A stretch of DNA of 64,000 bases from Fulvimarina sp040239565 (GCF_040239565.1 NZ_JBEHWS010000003.1:1-64000), one strand, 5' to 3'. Shown: positions 9,016 through 19,374, counted from the stretch's first letter. Made by a program: numbers and translations. Notes: generated from the sequence alone by a model not told the origin.

Positions 9016-10605
9016 TTACCCTCCGAACACGAAAGACAATGCGATCACCGCCAGTGAAATCGCGATGATCCACTGGGCAAGCCGGCCGGAGAGGATGGAC
9101 GCCCGTTTCTCGGTTGCGAGATCCTTCAGCGTGTCGTCGTTGAGGCGCACGCCGTTCTCGATCAGGTCCGGAAGCTGTTTCGACAACACGCCCAGCCCCT
9201 CCGCGAGATCGGGGACCCTTCGCAGGAGATGAAGCATCGCCTCGACGCCGTCTCGGGCCTCGCGCAGTTTCGCGGCAGGGCCGAGTTCGTGAAGGATATA
9301 GTCTGAGACGACCGGCTCGGCCGCCGCCCACATGTTGAACTTCGGGTCGAAGGTCCGCGCGACGCCCTCGACCACGACCATCGTCTTCTGGAGAAGCACG
9401 AGCTCGGGCCGCGCCTTCATCTCGAAGAGCTCCGTCACCTCGAAGAGCAGTGACAGGAGATGGCCCATCGAGATCGTCTCGGCCGGCTGGCCGTAGATCG
9501 GCTCGCCGATCGCCCGCAAGGCCTGTGCAAAGCTCGCGACATCCTGCGTGCGCGGCACATAACCCGCCTCGAAGTGAAGCTCTGCGACGCGCCGGTAGTC
9601 GCGATTGATGAAGCCGTAGAGAATTTCGGCGAGGAAACGCTTTGATTCGTCGGACAACCGACCGACGATACCCATGTCGACAGCTACGATCCCGCCATCG
9701 GGACCGATGAAGAGGTTTCCCTGATGCATGTCGGCGTGGAAGAAGCCGTCGCGCATGGCGTGACGGAGGAACGACTGGACGACATTGACGGCGAGCCCCT
9801 TCGGATCATGGCCGGCTTCGATGATCGCCGCGACATTGCTCATCTTGATGCCGTCGATCCATTCCATGGTGACGACGTCGCGACCTGTGCGCTCCCAGTC
9901 GATCGACGGCACCCGAAATCCAGTATCGCCGGCGATGTTTTCTGCCATTTCGGATGCCGCAGCCGCCTCCAGCCGCAAATCCATTTCGATCCGAGTCGTC
10001 TGTGTCAGCGTCTCGACGACGGCGACCGGCCTGAGCCGACGGGCCGAAGGAAAGAACCGCTCCAGAAAGCGCGCGATGAAGGCGAAAGCGTCGAGTTCGC
10101 GGCGGAACTGGGAACGCACTTGGGGCCGGATCACCTTGACGGCGGCGAAGCGCTCCAAACCGTCCTGACCGACGATGCGTGCTTTATAGACCTGCGCAAT
10201 GGACGCTGCGCCGACGACATCACCGAGATCGGCGAACAGCTCGTCGATCGGCCGCCCGAGTGTGACCTCGATCTCTTTTATAGCTTGCTCTGTCGGGAAC
10301 GGTGGCACCTTGTCCTGAAGCGCACCGAGTTCACCAGCGATATTGGCGCCCACGATATCCGGCCGCGTCGCCAAAAACTGGCCCAACTTCACATAAGACG
10401 GCCCGAGCCGGTTGAGTGCCCGAGAAAGCCGGTCGGAACGCTCGCGGCCCGCCGCACTGCGACGCTCGATCAGCCGGGCGACCTTGTAGCCGAAGAGTGC
10501 GGACGGCGGCATACCCTCGACCGGCAAAGTGCCGACGACGCCCTCACGCGCCATCACGAAGGCGGCGCGGGCAAGGGCGAACGTGCCTCGAATGGGATTA
10601 GCCAC
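9016..10605 (-). CDS. ubiB: UbiB family protein kinase-like protein of ubiquinone synthesis
   Basis: An atypical ATPase/kinase-like protein that supports ubiquinone biosynthesis at the inner membrane. The 529-residue length is normal. It has the family signature KxGQ in YVKLGQFLATRPDIV (Lys73, Gly75, Gln76), the A-rich nucleotide loop VGAASIAQVYKA, the catalytic HADMHQGNLF block and the VAVDMGIVGRL metal site. A hydrophobic C-terminal anchor (WIIAISLAVIALSFVFG) ends the protein. It lies 44 bases downstream of ubiE, clearly the same operon. Confidence 0.94.
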   Translation of the reverse strand: MANPIRGTFALARAAFVMAREGVVGTLPVEGMPPSALFGYKVARLIERRSAAGRERSDRLSRALNRLGPSYVKLGQFLATRPDIVGANIAGELGALQDKVPPFPTEQAIKEIEVTLGRPIDELFADLGDVVGAASIAQVYKARIVGQDGLERFAAVKVIRPQVRSQFRRELDAFAFIARFLERFFPSARRLRPVAVVETLTQTTRIEMDLRLEAAAASEMAENIAGDTGFRVPSIDWERTGRDVVTMEWIDGIKMSNVAAIIEAGHDPKGLAVNVVQSFLRHAMRDGFFHADMHQGNLFIGPDGGIVAVDMGIVGRLSDESKRFLAEILYGFINRDYRRVAELHFEAGYVPRTQDVASFAQALRAIGEPIYGQPAETISMGHLLSLLFEVTELFEMKARPELVLLQKTMVVVEGVARTFDPKFNMWAAAEPVVSDYILHELGPAAKLREARDGVEAMLHLLRRVPDLAEGLGVLSKQLPDLIENGVRLNDDTLKDLATEKRASILSGRLAQWIIAISLAVIALSFVFGG

Positions 10606-10649
10606 GGATGCTCAGCCTTGGTTTGCGACTCGGTCGGACGTCTGGGTGC

Positions 10650-11429
10650 TCAAATCTTCCAGCCCGAATGGAGCGCGGCGATCCCGCCTGTGAGATTGCG
10701 ATAGGTCACGCGCTCGAAACCGGCCTTGCGGATCAGGCCAGCGAAATTTTCCTGATTGGGGAAGCGGCGGATCGATTCGACGAGATACTCATATGACTCG
10801 CGATCATTCGCCACCCGCTGACCAATCGCAGGTATGCCCTTGAACGACCAGGTTTCGTAGAGCGCATCAAGCCCCGGCACGTCGACTTCGGAAAATTCGA
10901 GGCAGAGGAAGCGCCCGCCCGGCTTTAACACGCGATAAGCCTCGGCCAGCGCCTTGTCGATGCGCGGAACGTTCCGAATGCCGAAGGCGATCGTGTAGGC
11001 ATCGAACTGGCTGTCCGGCAGGCCGAGATCCTCCGCATTGGCCTCAACGAAGCGCAGATTGTCGGAAATGCCCTTCCGCGCCGCCCGTTCGGCGCCGACG
11101 CCGAGCATCGACGCGTTGATGTCGAGCACCGTGCCCTCGGCGCGCCGGCCGGTCCGCTCCACGATCCGAAAAGCGACATCACCCGTACCCCCAGCCACGT
11201 CCAGAAAACGCCAGCCGGCCCGGTGCGGCGGGGCGAGCCATGAGACCATCACATCTTTCCAGGCCCGATGGAGGCCGCCGGACATCAGATCGTTCATTAG
11301 GTCGTAGCGCTTGGCCACCCGATGGAAGACGTCGTTAACCCGCGACTGCTTCTCCTCGCGGCCCGAAACCGTGGAATAGCCGTAGCTCGTCTCCATTCCG
11401 TCGGCATCTGTCGCTCGGCTGTCGGACAT
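10650..11429 (-). CDS. ubiE: Demethylmenaquinone / 2-methoxy-6-polyprenyl-benzoquinol C-methyltransferase
   Basis: SAM-dependent C-methyltransferase of ubiquinone synthesis. The SAM-binding loop is LDVAGGTGDVAF near residues 77-88. Family blocks FHRVAKRYDLMNDLMSGGLH, FGIRNV and LKPGGRFLCLEFSEV follow, and the C-terminal LTGGIAALHSGWK is diagnostic. Start ATG 11429 (MSDSRATDADG) gives 259 residues, the usual length; the frame runs open to 11528, but those residues look non-coding. It heads a ubiE-ubiB operon that may continue into coaBC-dut, and it diverges from mutM. Confidence 0.93.
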   Translation of the reverse strand: MSDSRATDADGMETSYGYSTVSGREEKQSRVNDVFHRVAKRYDLMNDLMSGGLHRAWKDVMVSWLAPPHRAGWRFLDVAGGTGDVAFRIVERTGRRAEGTVLDINASMLGVGAERAARKGISDNLRFVEANAEDLGLPDSQFDAYTIAFGIRNVPRIDKALAEAYRVLKPGGRFLCLEFSEVDVPGLDALYETWSFKGIPAIGQRVANDRESYEYLVESIRRFPNQENFAGLIRKAGFERVTYRNLTGGIAALHSGWKI

Positions 11430-11586
11430 GGCATCAACCCTGAACATTTGATCGCACCGCCTCGAATGGCGATATCGGTGGGACAAGTCAAAGAGGGCCG
11501 ATCGCCGCAATGCGGCTCTGGCCTCCATTCTGAATATGATCGGCGCGGATTCGATCCGAGCTTCGCTGTGTGGGACTTATACGCAT

Positions 11587-12480
11587 ATGCCCGAATTGCC
11601 AGAGGTGGAGACGGTCCGCCGCGGCCTTCAACCGGTCATGGAAGGCGCAAGAGTTACAAAACTCCTTCTCGCCCGTCCCGATCTCCGGTTTCCCCTCCCC
11701 GACCGGTTCGCCGAACGGATCGAAGACGCGGTGATCGCCAGCCTTTCGCGACGGGCGAAATATCTGATCGCCGAGACCACCGAGGGTCTGCTCCTCGCGA
11801 TGCATCTCGGCATGTCCGGCTCCTTTCGGATCGAGACGAAGGGCGAAGAGATCGTACCCGGCGCATTCGTTCATCCGCGCTCGGAAGACCGGCTGCACGA
11901 CCATGTCCGCTTCGACCTCAAACGCGAGGACGGCTCGACTCCCTCGGTCGTCTTCAACGATCCGCGCCGTTTCGGCTACATGACCCTGATCGAAGCCGGC
12001 CAACTCGAAGCACACCCGCATTTCCGCAATCTCGGCCTCGAACCCACCGGCAACGCGCTGACAGGCGAGGCGCTGGCGCCGTTCTTCGCCGGCCGTCAAA
12101 CGCCGCTGAAGGCAGCCCTTCTCGACCAAAAGGCGATCGCTGGCCTCGGCAATATTTATGTCTGCGAGGCACTCTGGCGCTCCCGCCTCAGCCCGAGGCG
12201 GCTCGCCGGCTCGATCGTCCGCAAGAACGGGAAACCGACGGAGCGCCTGAACGACCTCGCAGGCCATATCCGGGAAACCATCGCAGATGCTATCGAGGCC
12301 GGCGGCTCGACCCTCCGCGATTACCGAAAGGCGGACGGCGACCTCGGCTATTTCCAGCACTCGTTCAAGGTCTATGGCCGCGAGCACGAACCCTGCCGGC
12401 GCGAGGGCTGCCGCGGGACGATCAAGCGCATCGTGCAATCGGGCAGGTCCACCTTCTTCTGCCCGGAATGCCAGCGCTAG
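11587..12480 (+). CDS. mutM: Formamidopyrimidine-DNA glycosylase
   Basis: Removes 8-oxoguanine and formamidopyrimidines from DNA and cleaves the abasic site. The N-terminus MPELPEVETVRRGL fixes the start at ATG 11587, since the proline after the removed methionine is the catalytic nucleophile and the next Glu is also catalytic. The H2TH region (QKAIAGLGNIYVCEALW) and a C-terminal zinc finger with cysteines in EPCRREGC and FFCPEC are complete. It has 297 residues. It diverges from ubiE and precedes an enoyl-CoA hydratase gene, an arrangement common in Rhizobiales. Confidence 0.95.
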   Translation: MPELPEVETVRRGLQPVMEGARVTKLLLARPDLRFPLPDRFAERIEDAVIASLSRRAKYLIAETTEGLLLAMHLGMSGSFRIETKGEEIVPGAFVHPRSEDRLHDHVRFDLKREDGSTPSVVFNDPRRFGYMTLIEAGQLEAHPHFRNLGLEPTGNALTGEALAPFFAGRQTPLKAALLDQKAIAGLGNIYVCEALWRSRLSPRRLAGSIVRKNGKPTERLNDLAGHIRETIADAIEAGGSTLRDYRKADGDLGYFQHSFKVYGREHEPCRREGCRGTIKRIVQSGRSTFFCPECQR

Positions 12481-12610
12481 ACGAAGGCACGCCAAAGCTC
12501 ATTTGCCTGTCCCCAGCATTCAGGCGCATGCCTGTTGCATCGCACGCGGCTTCCTCCCTTAATGCGCGCCGACGAAAGGCTCACCGCCTTCAGAAGGGAC
12601 AATCATTCGA

Positions 12611-13384
12611 ATGGCTTACGAAACCATCAAATCGGAGACGCGCGGCCGCGTCGGGCTGATCACGCTCAATCGGCCGAAGGCGATGAACGCGCTCAGCCAG
12701 CAGATGATGCGCGAAATCTGCCAGGCGGCCGAAGACTTCGATACCGACGGCAAGGTCGGTGCGATCGTTCTGACCGGCACGGAGAAGGCGTTTGCGGCAG
12801 GCGCCGACGTGAAGGAGATGGAGACCTACGAATATTCCGAGGCCTATCTGCACGATCTCTGGTCGGGTTGGGACCGGCTTGCCCGCATCCGCAAGCCGCT
12901 GATCGCGGCCGTCGGTGGTTATGCGCTCGGCGGCGGCTGCGAGGTCGTCGCCATGTGCGACATCGTGCTTGCGGCGGAAAACGCCAAGTTCGGCCAGCCG
13001 GAAATCACCCTTGGCATCCTGCCGGGCATGGGCGGCACCCAGCGTCTCGCGCGTTCCATCGGCAAGGCGAAGACGATGGATCTCGTCCTCACCGGCCGGA
13101 TGATGGACGCTAAGGAAGCCGAAGCCTGCGGGCTCGTCTCACGCATCGTCCAGACGACGAACCTTCTCGAAGATGCCCTGAAGATCGGCGAGAAGATCGC
13201 CGACTTCTCCCTGCCGGCAGTCATGGCCGCTAAGGAAGCGGTGGTCGAGGCGTTCGAGACGCCGCTCCAATCCGGCCTCAAGCACGAACGTCGGCTCTTC
13301 CATGCCTCCTTCGCCACGGAAGACCAGAAGGAGGGCATGGCGGCTTTCGTCCAGAAACGCAGCGCTCAATTCAAGAACAGGTAG
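12611..13384 (+). CDS. Enoyl-CoA hydratase
   Basis: A crotonase-fold enzyme adding water to trans-2-enoyl-CoA in fatty acid or branched-chain catabolism. The 257-residue length is typical. The oxyanion blocks are FAAGADVKEM and GGYALGGGCEV, and the two catalytic glutamates are Glu111 (GGGCEV) and Glu131 (FGQPEITLGILPGMGGTQR). A GAAGGGA ribosome site lies about 12 bases before ATG 12611. It follows mutM by 130 bases. In many relatives this position is followed by rpsT and dnaA; here a tRNA gene follows instead. Confidence 0.93.
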   Translation: MAYETIKSETRGRVGLITLNRPKAMNALSQQMMREICQAAEDFDTDGKVGAIVLTGTEKAFAAGADVKEMETYEYSEAYLHDLWSGWDRLARIRKPLIAAVGGYALGGGCEVVAMCDIVLAAENAKFGQPEITLGILPGMGGTQRLARSIGKAKTMDLVLTGRMMDAKEAEACGLVSRIVQTTNLLEDALKIGEKIADFSLPAVMAAKEAVVEAFETPLQSGLKHERRLFHASFATEDQKEGMAAFVQKRSAQFKNR

Positions 13385-13547
13385 GATCGAGCTGAAGATG
13401 GCGCTCGGTCCACAAAAACGGCCTTCTCCTGCCTTGGCACGTCCCCATGAGACCAGCGTCCGGCGGCCGACGGAATTCGGTCGCCCGCCCGCCCAACCCG
13501 TTGACAGATCGGCCCCTCGCAACGTAAATCGCGCTCGCAAGGTGGAT

Positions 13548-13623
<76 letters not shown>

Positions 13624-13692
13624 AATCTCTCAGAAAATGCGCAATACTGGCCTCGGCTTTGGCGTTAGGGTCCGCTGCGTTTTGGCTGCCTA

Positions 13693-14613
13693 TCAGGCCG
13701 CCTCGCGCTTCTGGCCCGCCGCGTTCGGCTTGAGGCGGCTCGCGACGTCCGACCACAGGCGTTCACCCGCCTCGTCTTTCGAGGTGACGCCGGATTTCGC
13801 GCCGATCTTCAGAGCATCGAAGACCTCGGTCGTGATGGCGTTCTGGAATTGAGCCGTGTCTTTGACGAGGCAGTAGATCGAAACCTGAAACTGCATCTTT
13901 CCGATCTCGCTCGTTCCCACGAAAACCGTCGTGTCAGGCCCGGAAATCTCCGCGCCCGCCTTGCGTGACGCAAACTGATGAAACCGCGCGGCAAGTTCGC
14001 GGTCCGGCTCCAGCACCTTGCGGGATACATCCGCGATCAGCCGCGCAGTCTCGGTCGCCGGAACAGGACTCTCCATGGTCAACAAAAAGCGGTGCGGCGC
14101 GTAATGGCGCGGTTGCGCCTCGACCTTCACCGGACCCGATAAAAGCACTGAATTCGGCAACATCACCGTTCGGCCCGTGCCGGAAAAGCCGAAATGATGG
14201 GGCGGAAGCTCCATGATCGTCGTCGAGAACAGGCCATGGTCCACGACTTCGCCGTGGATGCCGTTGATCTCGATGCGATCGCCGACCTTGAAGAGATGAC
14301 CGCCGAAGCGCAGCACCGAGCCGGCGACGCACATGATCAGCTCTTTCGTCGCAACGACGAGGGCGACGAGAACCGCAGTCAGCGACAAAAGCGCATTCTG
14401 GATTTCTGCAAGCCAGATGCCGAGAAGGGCAACCGCGATCACCGCATTGGTGACGGCGCGAACGGTGAACCGGCGGCGCCGCGCAACGAAGGGATCGTCG
14501 CTTTGGGCCGCCAGCCGTTCTATGGCAAACCGCAAGCAGAGACAGACGCCGAGAACGCAGATGCTCCAGCCTATGTTGTCGGCAGCGCTGGACGGAATGA
14601 AAAAGTCCGGCAT
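13693..14613 (-). CDS. Mechanosensitive ion channel (MscS) family protein
   Basis: A 306-residue inner-membrane protein with three to four hydrophobic segments in the first 105 residues, then an MscS beta domain. The pore-lining helix and its exit (LIMCVAGSVLRFGGHLFKVGDRIEINGIHGEVVDHG) are recognisable, here split over residues about 90-125. Likely a tension-gated channel that releases solutes on hypo-osmotic shock. The region PPHHFGFSGTGRTVMLPNS is a variant of the usual exposed loop plus the IPN-type motif. It is monocistronic and convergent with the tRNA gene. Confidence 0.85.
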   Translation of the reverse strand: MPDFFIPSSAADNIGWSICVLGVCLCLRFAIERLAAQSDDPFVARRRRFTVRAVTNAVIAVALLGIWLAEIQNALLSLTAVLVALVVATKELIMCVAGSVLRFGGHLFKVGDRIEINGIHGEVVDHGLFSTTIMELPPHHFGFSGTGRTVMLPNSVLLSGPVKVEAQPRHYAPHRFLLTMESPVPATETARLIADVSRKVLEPDRELAARFHQFASRKAGAEISGPDTTVFVGTSEIGKMQFQVSIYCLVKDTAQFQNAITTEVFDALKIGAKSGVTSKDEAGERLWSDVASRLKPNAAGQKREAA

Positions 14614-14767
14614 CGACCCAAAACGCCTCTGGTAAAATTAAGCGACGGCATATCCTGCAATGGCCCAGACCCGCTGGGTCCGGCCGGCCGCCTGATCCAA
14701 TCAGTTAGACTTTTATGCTTTTCGAAGCGTTAAGACGGACGTTGCAATCGCGAAACCGTGACCGCCA

Positions 14768-17194
14768 TCAGGCGGCCTCGGCCTCGGAGGTCTGGTCGAG
14801 ATCGCTGCTCCAGCGCCGTGTGATATCTGAGATGACGAGCGGCATCTCCTCGGCGGGCACCGGGCGCGAGAAGAAGAAGCCCTGCATCTCGCGGCAGCCT
14901 TCCGCGAAGAGGATGTCCATCTGCTCGCGCGTCTCGATGCCTTCGGCCAGCACGTTCATGTCGAGCGCGCGAGACAGCCCCATCACCGAGCGCACGATGG
15001 CGATGTTCTCGGGCCGCGAAAGGTCGCGAACGAAGGACTGGTCGATCTTGATCTTGTCGAATGGGAACCGTGACAGATAGCCCAGCGAGGAATAGCCGGT
15101 TCCGAAATCGTCCATGGAGATCGTCAGACCCCGCCTGCGGAACGCCTTGAGCGTAGAAAGGATATCTTCGCTCTCGTCGATGAACAGGGATTCTGTCACT
15201 TCGATCTGAACGCGACGCGGATCGATTCGGCTTGCCTTGAGCACGGCGTCGATGTCGTTGATCAGCGTCGGGCTCTTGAACTGGACCGGCGAGAAGTTCA
15301 CCGAGATCGTCATGTTCGATTCCCAGCTCGCTGCTTCACGGCAAGCGGTCTGCAGACACCAGATGCCAATCTCCTCGATCAATCCGGTCTCTTCCGCGAG
15401 AGGGATGAAGACGCCCGGCGAAATCATGCCCTTTTCCGGATGGCGCCATCTCAGCAGAGCCTCGAAACCGCTGACGACCTTGCGTCCGGCATCGATAAAG
15501 GGCTGATAGAAGAGTTCGAGCTCTTCGTTCTGGAGCGCCTTGCGGAGATCGTCTTCCATCTCTCGGCGAACATGCTGGCGGTCGCGCATCTGCTGGTCGA
15601 AGATACGGTAGGTCGGCCGGCCGGCCGTCTTGGCCTCGTTGAGAGCCAGATCGCAGTTCTGCAGGAGAATGTCCGCACTCGTACCGGCTTCCCGTTCGGC
15701 CTTGGTAATTCCCGTAATGCCGACGCTGGGAGAAGCCAGCACACGTCGACCTTCGACTTCGAAGGGGTCGGCGAAACTCGCCATGATGCTCTCGGCGAAA
15801 TTCGTGAGCCAGTCCGCGTCCTTCGTCGCGGTGACGAGGATACCGAATTCGTCACCGCCAAGACGCGATACGACCGCACGCGGTCCGCAGGCAGCCACAA
15901 GCCGATCGCCGACCATAGCCAGCACACCGTCGCCGATCGGGTGGCCATAGGTGTCGTTGATCGCCTTGAAATTGCGCAGATCGAGGACGAGCAGCGCGCA
16001 GTTCTCGCGGCGCTTGGAAAGGATCGCCTCGATCTCGTCGCCGAAACGGCGCCGGTTCGGCAGATCGGTCAGCGCGTCGTGAGCAGCGAGATGCTCCAGC
16101 TGTTCGGAGATGCGCTGGCGTTCCGTGATGTCCTCGAAGGTGATCAGAAGGCCGCGGCCCGCAAGCCCGCGACGCTTCACCTCCATGACCTCGCCACGCT
16201 CAGTCTCCGTGTTCATGACGGAGGTCTCGTTGCGCGGAAGGGGCGCCGAAAGGCGCGGATCCTTCAGGAACTTGTTGGCCGGAGTGCCGACCTCATGCTC
16301 GCCGAAATAGTAAGTGAAAACCTCATTCCAGACGAGAAGCTTCTTGTCCCCGTCGAGCATGCACAGCGCCTGCGTCATGTTGTTGAGCGCGGCGGCCATC
16401 TGGTCCTGCTTGGCTTCCAGCTGGTTTGCGAGGTTGTCCGTCTTGTTGGACATCGCCTCGGTCATCGCCTCGCATCTCTGCTGGATATCCGACAGGCTGC
16501 GCAGAACCTCTTTCACCTCTCTCGGGCCTTGGATGCTCACTGGCTCGGACCACGCGCCCGAAGCAAGGCGCGTCGCGGTATTCGAGGCCCGGCGGAAAGC
16601 TGCTCGAATGGAGCGTGAGGTGAAGACGACGTAGCCGACCAAAGCGACCAGGATCGTGGAGAGCGCGATCAGCGTCATCCAATAGCCAGTCTCCACCTTG
16701 CGGTCGATCTCGTTGCGATAGGCCGAAAGATCGTGACGCTCGCTCTGGAGGGCGGTGTTGATGGCGTGGGAAATATTGCTCAGTTCCGCCCGCGCGGCAC
16801 GATGCGAAATATCACCTCCACTCGCCGAAAGAACGCTCAACGGATAACGAATTTCCGAAATTGCACGAACAGTCGGTTCGGAAAGCGGGGCAGAAAGGAC
16901 AGCGCTCAGTTCGTTTTTGATGCGTTCGATCGCATTGCGGAACTCGATCTTCTCAAGCTCCGTCATCGTCGGCGTCTCTCGACGCACATCGAAAAGACCA
17001 CTCAGTCTTGCATTGAGGGAGTCGACCCTGCCTCGGGCCTTGTGCAAGCGATCGAGCGACACGGCCGCACCATCGTGTAGCTTGGCAGCAATTCCGAGTG
17101 CCGAAGATTGATTGTGAAGTGAGAAAAGAGCGAAGGCGCAGATGAGGATCGCGAAAGTCAGACCGCCGAACAGGAGCCGCATAGCTATCGACAT
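14768..17194 (-). CDS. Membrane GGDEF-EAL protein with PAS-like domain
   Basis: An 808-residue c-di-GMP turnover protein. Order: transmembrane segment (about 6-28), periplasmic helical sensor region (about 30-165), second transmembrane segment (about 170-195), HAMP-like linker and coiled coil (to about 265), PAS-like domain (about 268-360), GGDEF domain (GGDEF near 445) and EAL domain (GFEALLRW near 577). The EAL domain keeps the catalytic residues (EALLRW, VNFSP, TESLF, DDFGTGYSSL, KIKIDQSF, AEGIET), so phosphodiesterase activity is likely. The GGDEF motif is intact, but the metal block reads LDLRNFKAIND, with Arg-Asn where many active enzymes have Asp. ATG 17194 is chosen because GGGGGGAG lies just upstream; an ATG at 17230 lacks this. 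Confidence 0.88.
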   Translation of the reverse strand: MSIAMRLLFGGLTFAILICAFALFSLHNQSSALGIAAKLHDGAAVSLDRLHKARGRVDSLNARLSGLFDVRRETPTMTELEKIEFRNAIERIKNELSAVLSAPLSEPTVRAISEIRYPLSVLSASGGDISHRAARAELSNISHAINTALQSERHDLSAYRNEIDRKVETGYWMTLIALSTILVALVGYVVFTSRSIRAAFRRASNTATRLASGAWSEPVSIQGPREVKEVLRSLSDIQQRCEAMTEAMSNKTDNLANQLEAKQDQMAAALNNMTQALCMLDGDKKLLVWNEVFTYYFGEHEVGTPANKFLKDPRLSAPLPRNETSVMNTETERGEVMEVKRRGLAGRGLLITFEDITERQRISEQLEHLAAHDALTDLPNRRRFGDEIEAILSKRRENCALLVLDLRNFKAINDTYGHPIGDGVLAMVGDRLVAACGPRAVVSRLGGDEFGILVTATKDADWLTNFAESIMASFADPFEVEGRRVLASPSVGITGITKAEREAGTSADILLQNCDLALNEAKTAGRPTYRIFDQQMRDRQHVRREMEDDLRKALQNEELELFYQPFIDAGRKVVSGFEALLRWRHPEKGMISPGVFIPLAEETGLIEEIGIWCLQTACREAASWESNMTISVNFSPVQFKSPTLINDIDAVLKASRIDPRRVQIEVTESLFIDESEDILSTLKAFRRRGLTISMDDFGTGYSSLGYLSRFPFDKIKIDQSFVRDLSRPENIAIVRSVMGLSRALDMNVLAEGIETREQMDILFAEGCREMQGFFFSRPVPAEEMPLVISDITRRWSSDLDQTSEAEAA

Positions 17195-17538
17195 CGCTCC
17201 CCCCTTTAGCGCCCGTTCGCTTGCTTGCATTAGCCCCGCCGCTCGCGAGGTCTTGATGGAGAAACTAAAGAAGCGAGGTTACTGAACCGTTAGGAAAAAA
17301 GCCGACTGCAACCTAAAGGGCCGATTCCCGCACGCCAATATTGTCCGAGCCATCTCAGTCCTGACACTGCCTGAAAAGCGAAGAGTTCACGGGTGAAAAT
17401 AAGGTATTTGCCGTGCATTCGATGCGGTGCAGGAATATCGCGGTAAAGCGGAGAATCGTCTCGCGTGACGAGTTTTCCCGCCCGAGACCATGATTTGGCG
17501 TAGGCACACGGCGGTTCGACTACTATAGCTCAGCCGAC
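17195..17538. other. Intergenic region between divergent GGDEF-EAL gene and ABC exporter
   Basis: About 340 bases without a supported gene. It must carry both divergent promoters. No convincing sigma-70 pair, riboswitch fold or long inverted repeat was found by eye. A TATAGC-like hexamer lies about 15 bases before the exporter start. Confidence 0.5.
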
Positions 17539-19374
17539 ATGACAGAGAAAAAGACTCAAACTCCGCGCGTCAAGCGGCCCAAGCTGCGCCTCAAGGAGGC
17601 TGAGGATCGCGGCGTGATGCTGCACCTCCTCAAGCGCATGTTCGCCGAAAACGGCCACCGATTCGTTCGTCAGTATTCGCTCGCGATCACCTGTCTCGTC
17701 CTCGTGGCGGCGACCACGGCCTTCCTCGCCTGGGTGATGCGCGATGTGATCGACGAAATCTTCGTCCTCAGCAACCGAGCCGCCATCGTCTCGCTGCCGG
17801 TCATCGTGTTTCTCACATTCGTCGTGCGCGGTCTCGCGACCTACGGTCAGGGCGTGATCCTTGCGCGAATCGGCAATAATATCGTCGCACGCTACCAGCG
17901 GCGGCTGTTCGAGAAGTTGACTGAGCTGTCGGTCGATTTCTTCACGGACAACCGATCCGCCCAGCTCGCCGCAAGGATCAACCAGAACGTCTCGGGCATC
18001 CGCGAGACGCTGAACCTAACGATCACCTCCCTCGCCCGCGATCTCCTGAGTCTCGTCTTCCTCGTCGGCGTCATGATCTATCAGGACCCGCTGCTGTCCG
18101 GCATCGCGCTCCTCGCGGCACCGCCTATCGCGATCATGATCGCGAGCCTCGCCCGCAAGCTGCGCGTGGCCACCCGCGAGGTGATCGACGTGAATTCGCG
18201 GGTGCTTGCTTCCATGCAGGAGGCTGCCCAGGGTATCACGGTGCTCAAGGCCTTCACGATGGAAGAGCCGCTGAAGCAGCGGCTCGAAACCCTCGTGACG
18301 ACGGCCGAACAGCGCTCCAACCGCATCGCCTCGATAACCGAACGCACGACGCCGGTGACCGAGATCGTCGCCGGTCTCGCGATCGCCGGCGTCATCGCCT
18401 ATTCGGGCTATCGCGCGATCGTCTACGGCTATTCGCCGGGCGCGATGTTCGCCTTCATCACCGCGCTGCTGCTTGCCTACGATCCGGCCCGACGCCTCGC
18501 CCGGCTCCAGGTGCAGCTCGAACGGGCGATGGTGAACGCCTCGATGATCTATGAGATCCTCGATATCGAGCCACGCCAGGCTGACGCGCCCCATGCGCGT
18601 CCGCTGAATATCGAGGCCGGCGAAATCGCCTTCAATGACGTCACCTTCGGCTATCACGCTGGCGAGCCGGTTCTGAAGCACGTGAATTTCGTCGCAGCGG
18701 CCGGGAAGACGACAGCCCTTATCGGCGCTTCCGGCGGCGGCAAGTCGACCATCATCAGCCTGATCCAGCGCTTCTACGACGTCGGGACGGGCGAGATCAC
18801 CGTCGACGGGATCGATATCCGAAATGTCACGAAGAAGTCGCTACGCGGCCAGATCGCGTATGTCCCGCAGGCGCCGTATCTGTTCGACGGAACGATCCGC
18901 GACAATATCCGGCTGGGCCGGCCCGATGCGACCGACGCCGAGATCGAGCACGCAGCGCAGGAAGCCCAGGCCGAGGAATTCATCCTGCGCCAGCCGCTCG
19001 GCTACGACACGCCCCTCGGTGAGAACGGCGTGACCCTATCCGGTGGCCAGCGCCAGCGGCTTTCGATCGCGCGGGCGCTCGTACGGAACGCGCCCATTCT
19101 GCTTCTCGACGAGGCAACGAGCGCGCTCGATACACGCTCTGAGACGCTCGTTCAGGAAGCGCTGGAAAACGCCATGAAGGACCGCACGACGATCGTCGTG
19201 GCGCACCGGCTCTCGACCATCGTCAATGCCGACCAGATCCTCGTCGTCGACGGCGGGGAGATCGTCGAGGGCGGCACCCATGACGAACTTGTCGACAAGC
19301 CCAAAGGCCTCTATGCCAGATTCTACGCGCTTCAGACGCGGCGGCATGGCGATGAGGTGATGTCCCTCGCCTGA
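17539..19374 (+). CDS. ABC transporter, fused permease/ATPase (MsbA-like exporter)
   Basis: A 611-residue half-transporter. Residues about 45-330 form a six-helix ABC type 1 exporter membrane domain; residues about 365-600 are the ATPase, with Walker A GASGGGKST, Q-loop YVPQAPYLFDGTIRDNI, signature LSGGQRQRLSIARAL, Walker B ILLLDEATSALD and the switch histidine in VVAHRLSTI. It probably works as a homodimer exporting a lipid or hydrophobic compound; lipid A flipping by MsbA is possible but not proven. The N-terminus is long and basic (KKTQTPRVKRPKLRLK). dapB follows after 43 bases, so co-transcription is possible. Confidence 0.88.
   Translation: MTEKKTQTPRVKRPKLRLKEAEDRGVMLHLLKRMFAENGHRFVRQYSLAITCLVLVAATTAFLAWVMRDVIDEIFVLSNRAAIVSLPVIVFLTFVVRGLATYGQGVILARIGNNIVARYQRRLFEKLTELSVDFFTDNRSAQLAARINQNVSGIRETLNLTITSLARDLLSLVFLVGVMIYQDPLLSGIALLAAPPIAIMIASLARKLRVATREVIDVNSRVLASMQEAAQGITVLKAFTMEEPLKQRLETLVTTAEQRSNRIASITERTTPVTEIVAGLAIAGVIAYSGYRAIVYGYSPGAMFAFITALLLAYDPARRLARLQVQLERAMVNASMIYEILDIEPRQADAPHARPLNIEAGEIAFNDVTFGYHAGEPVLKHVNFVAAAGKTTALIGASGGGKSTIISLIQRFYDVGTGEITVDGIDIRNVTKKSLRGQIAYVPQAPYLFDGTIRDNIRLGRPDATDAEIEHAAQEAQAEEFILRQPLGYDTPLGENGVTLSGGQRQRLSIARALVRNAPILLLDEATSALDTRSETLVQEALENAMKDRTTIVVAHRLSTIVNADQILVVDGGEIVEGGTHDELVDKPKGLYARFYALQTRRHGDEVMSLA

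Noticed and set aside
11322..12659. 445-residue plus frame overlapping ubiE start, mutM and the hydratase start
   Set aside because: Arg/Pro/Ser-rich shadow of mutM in another frame; mutM itself has all catalytic motifs.
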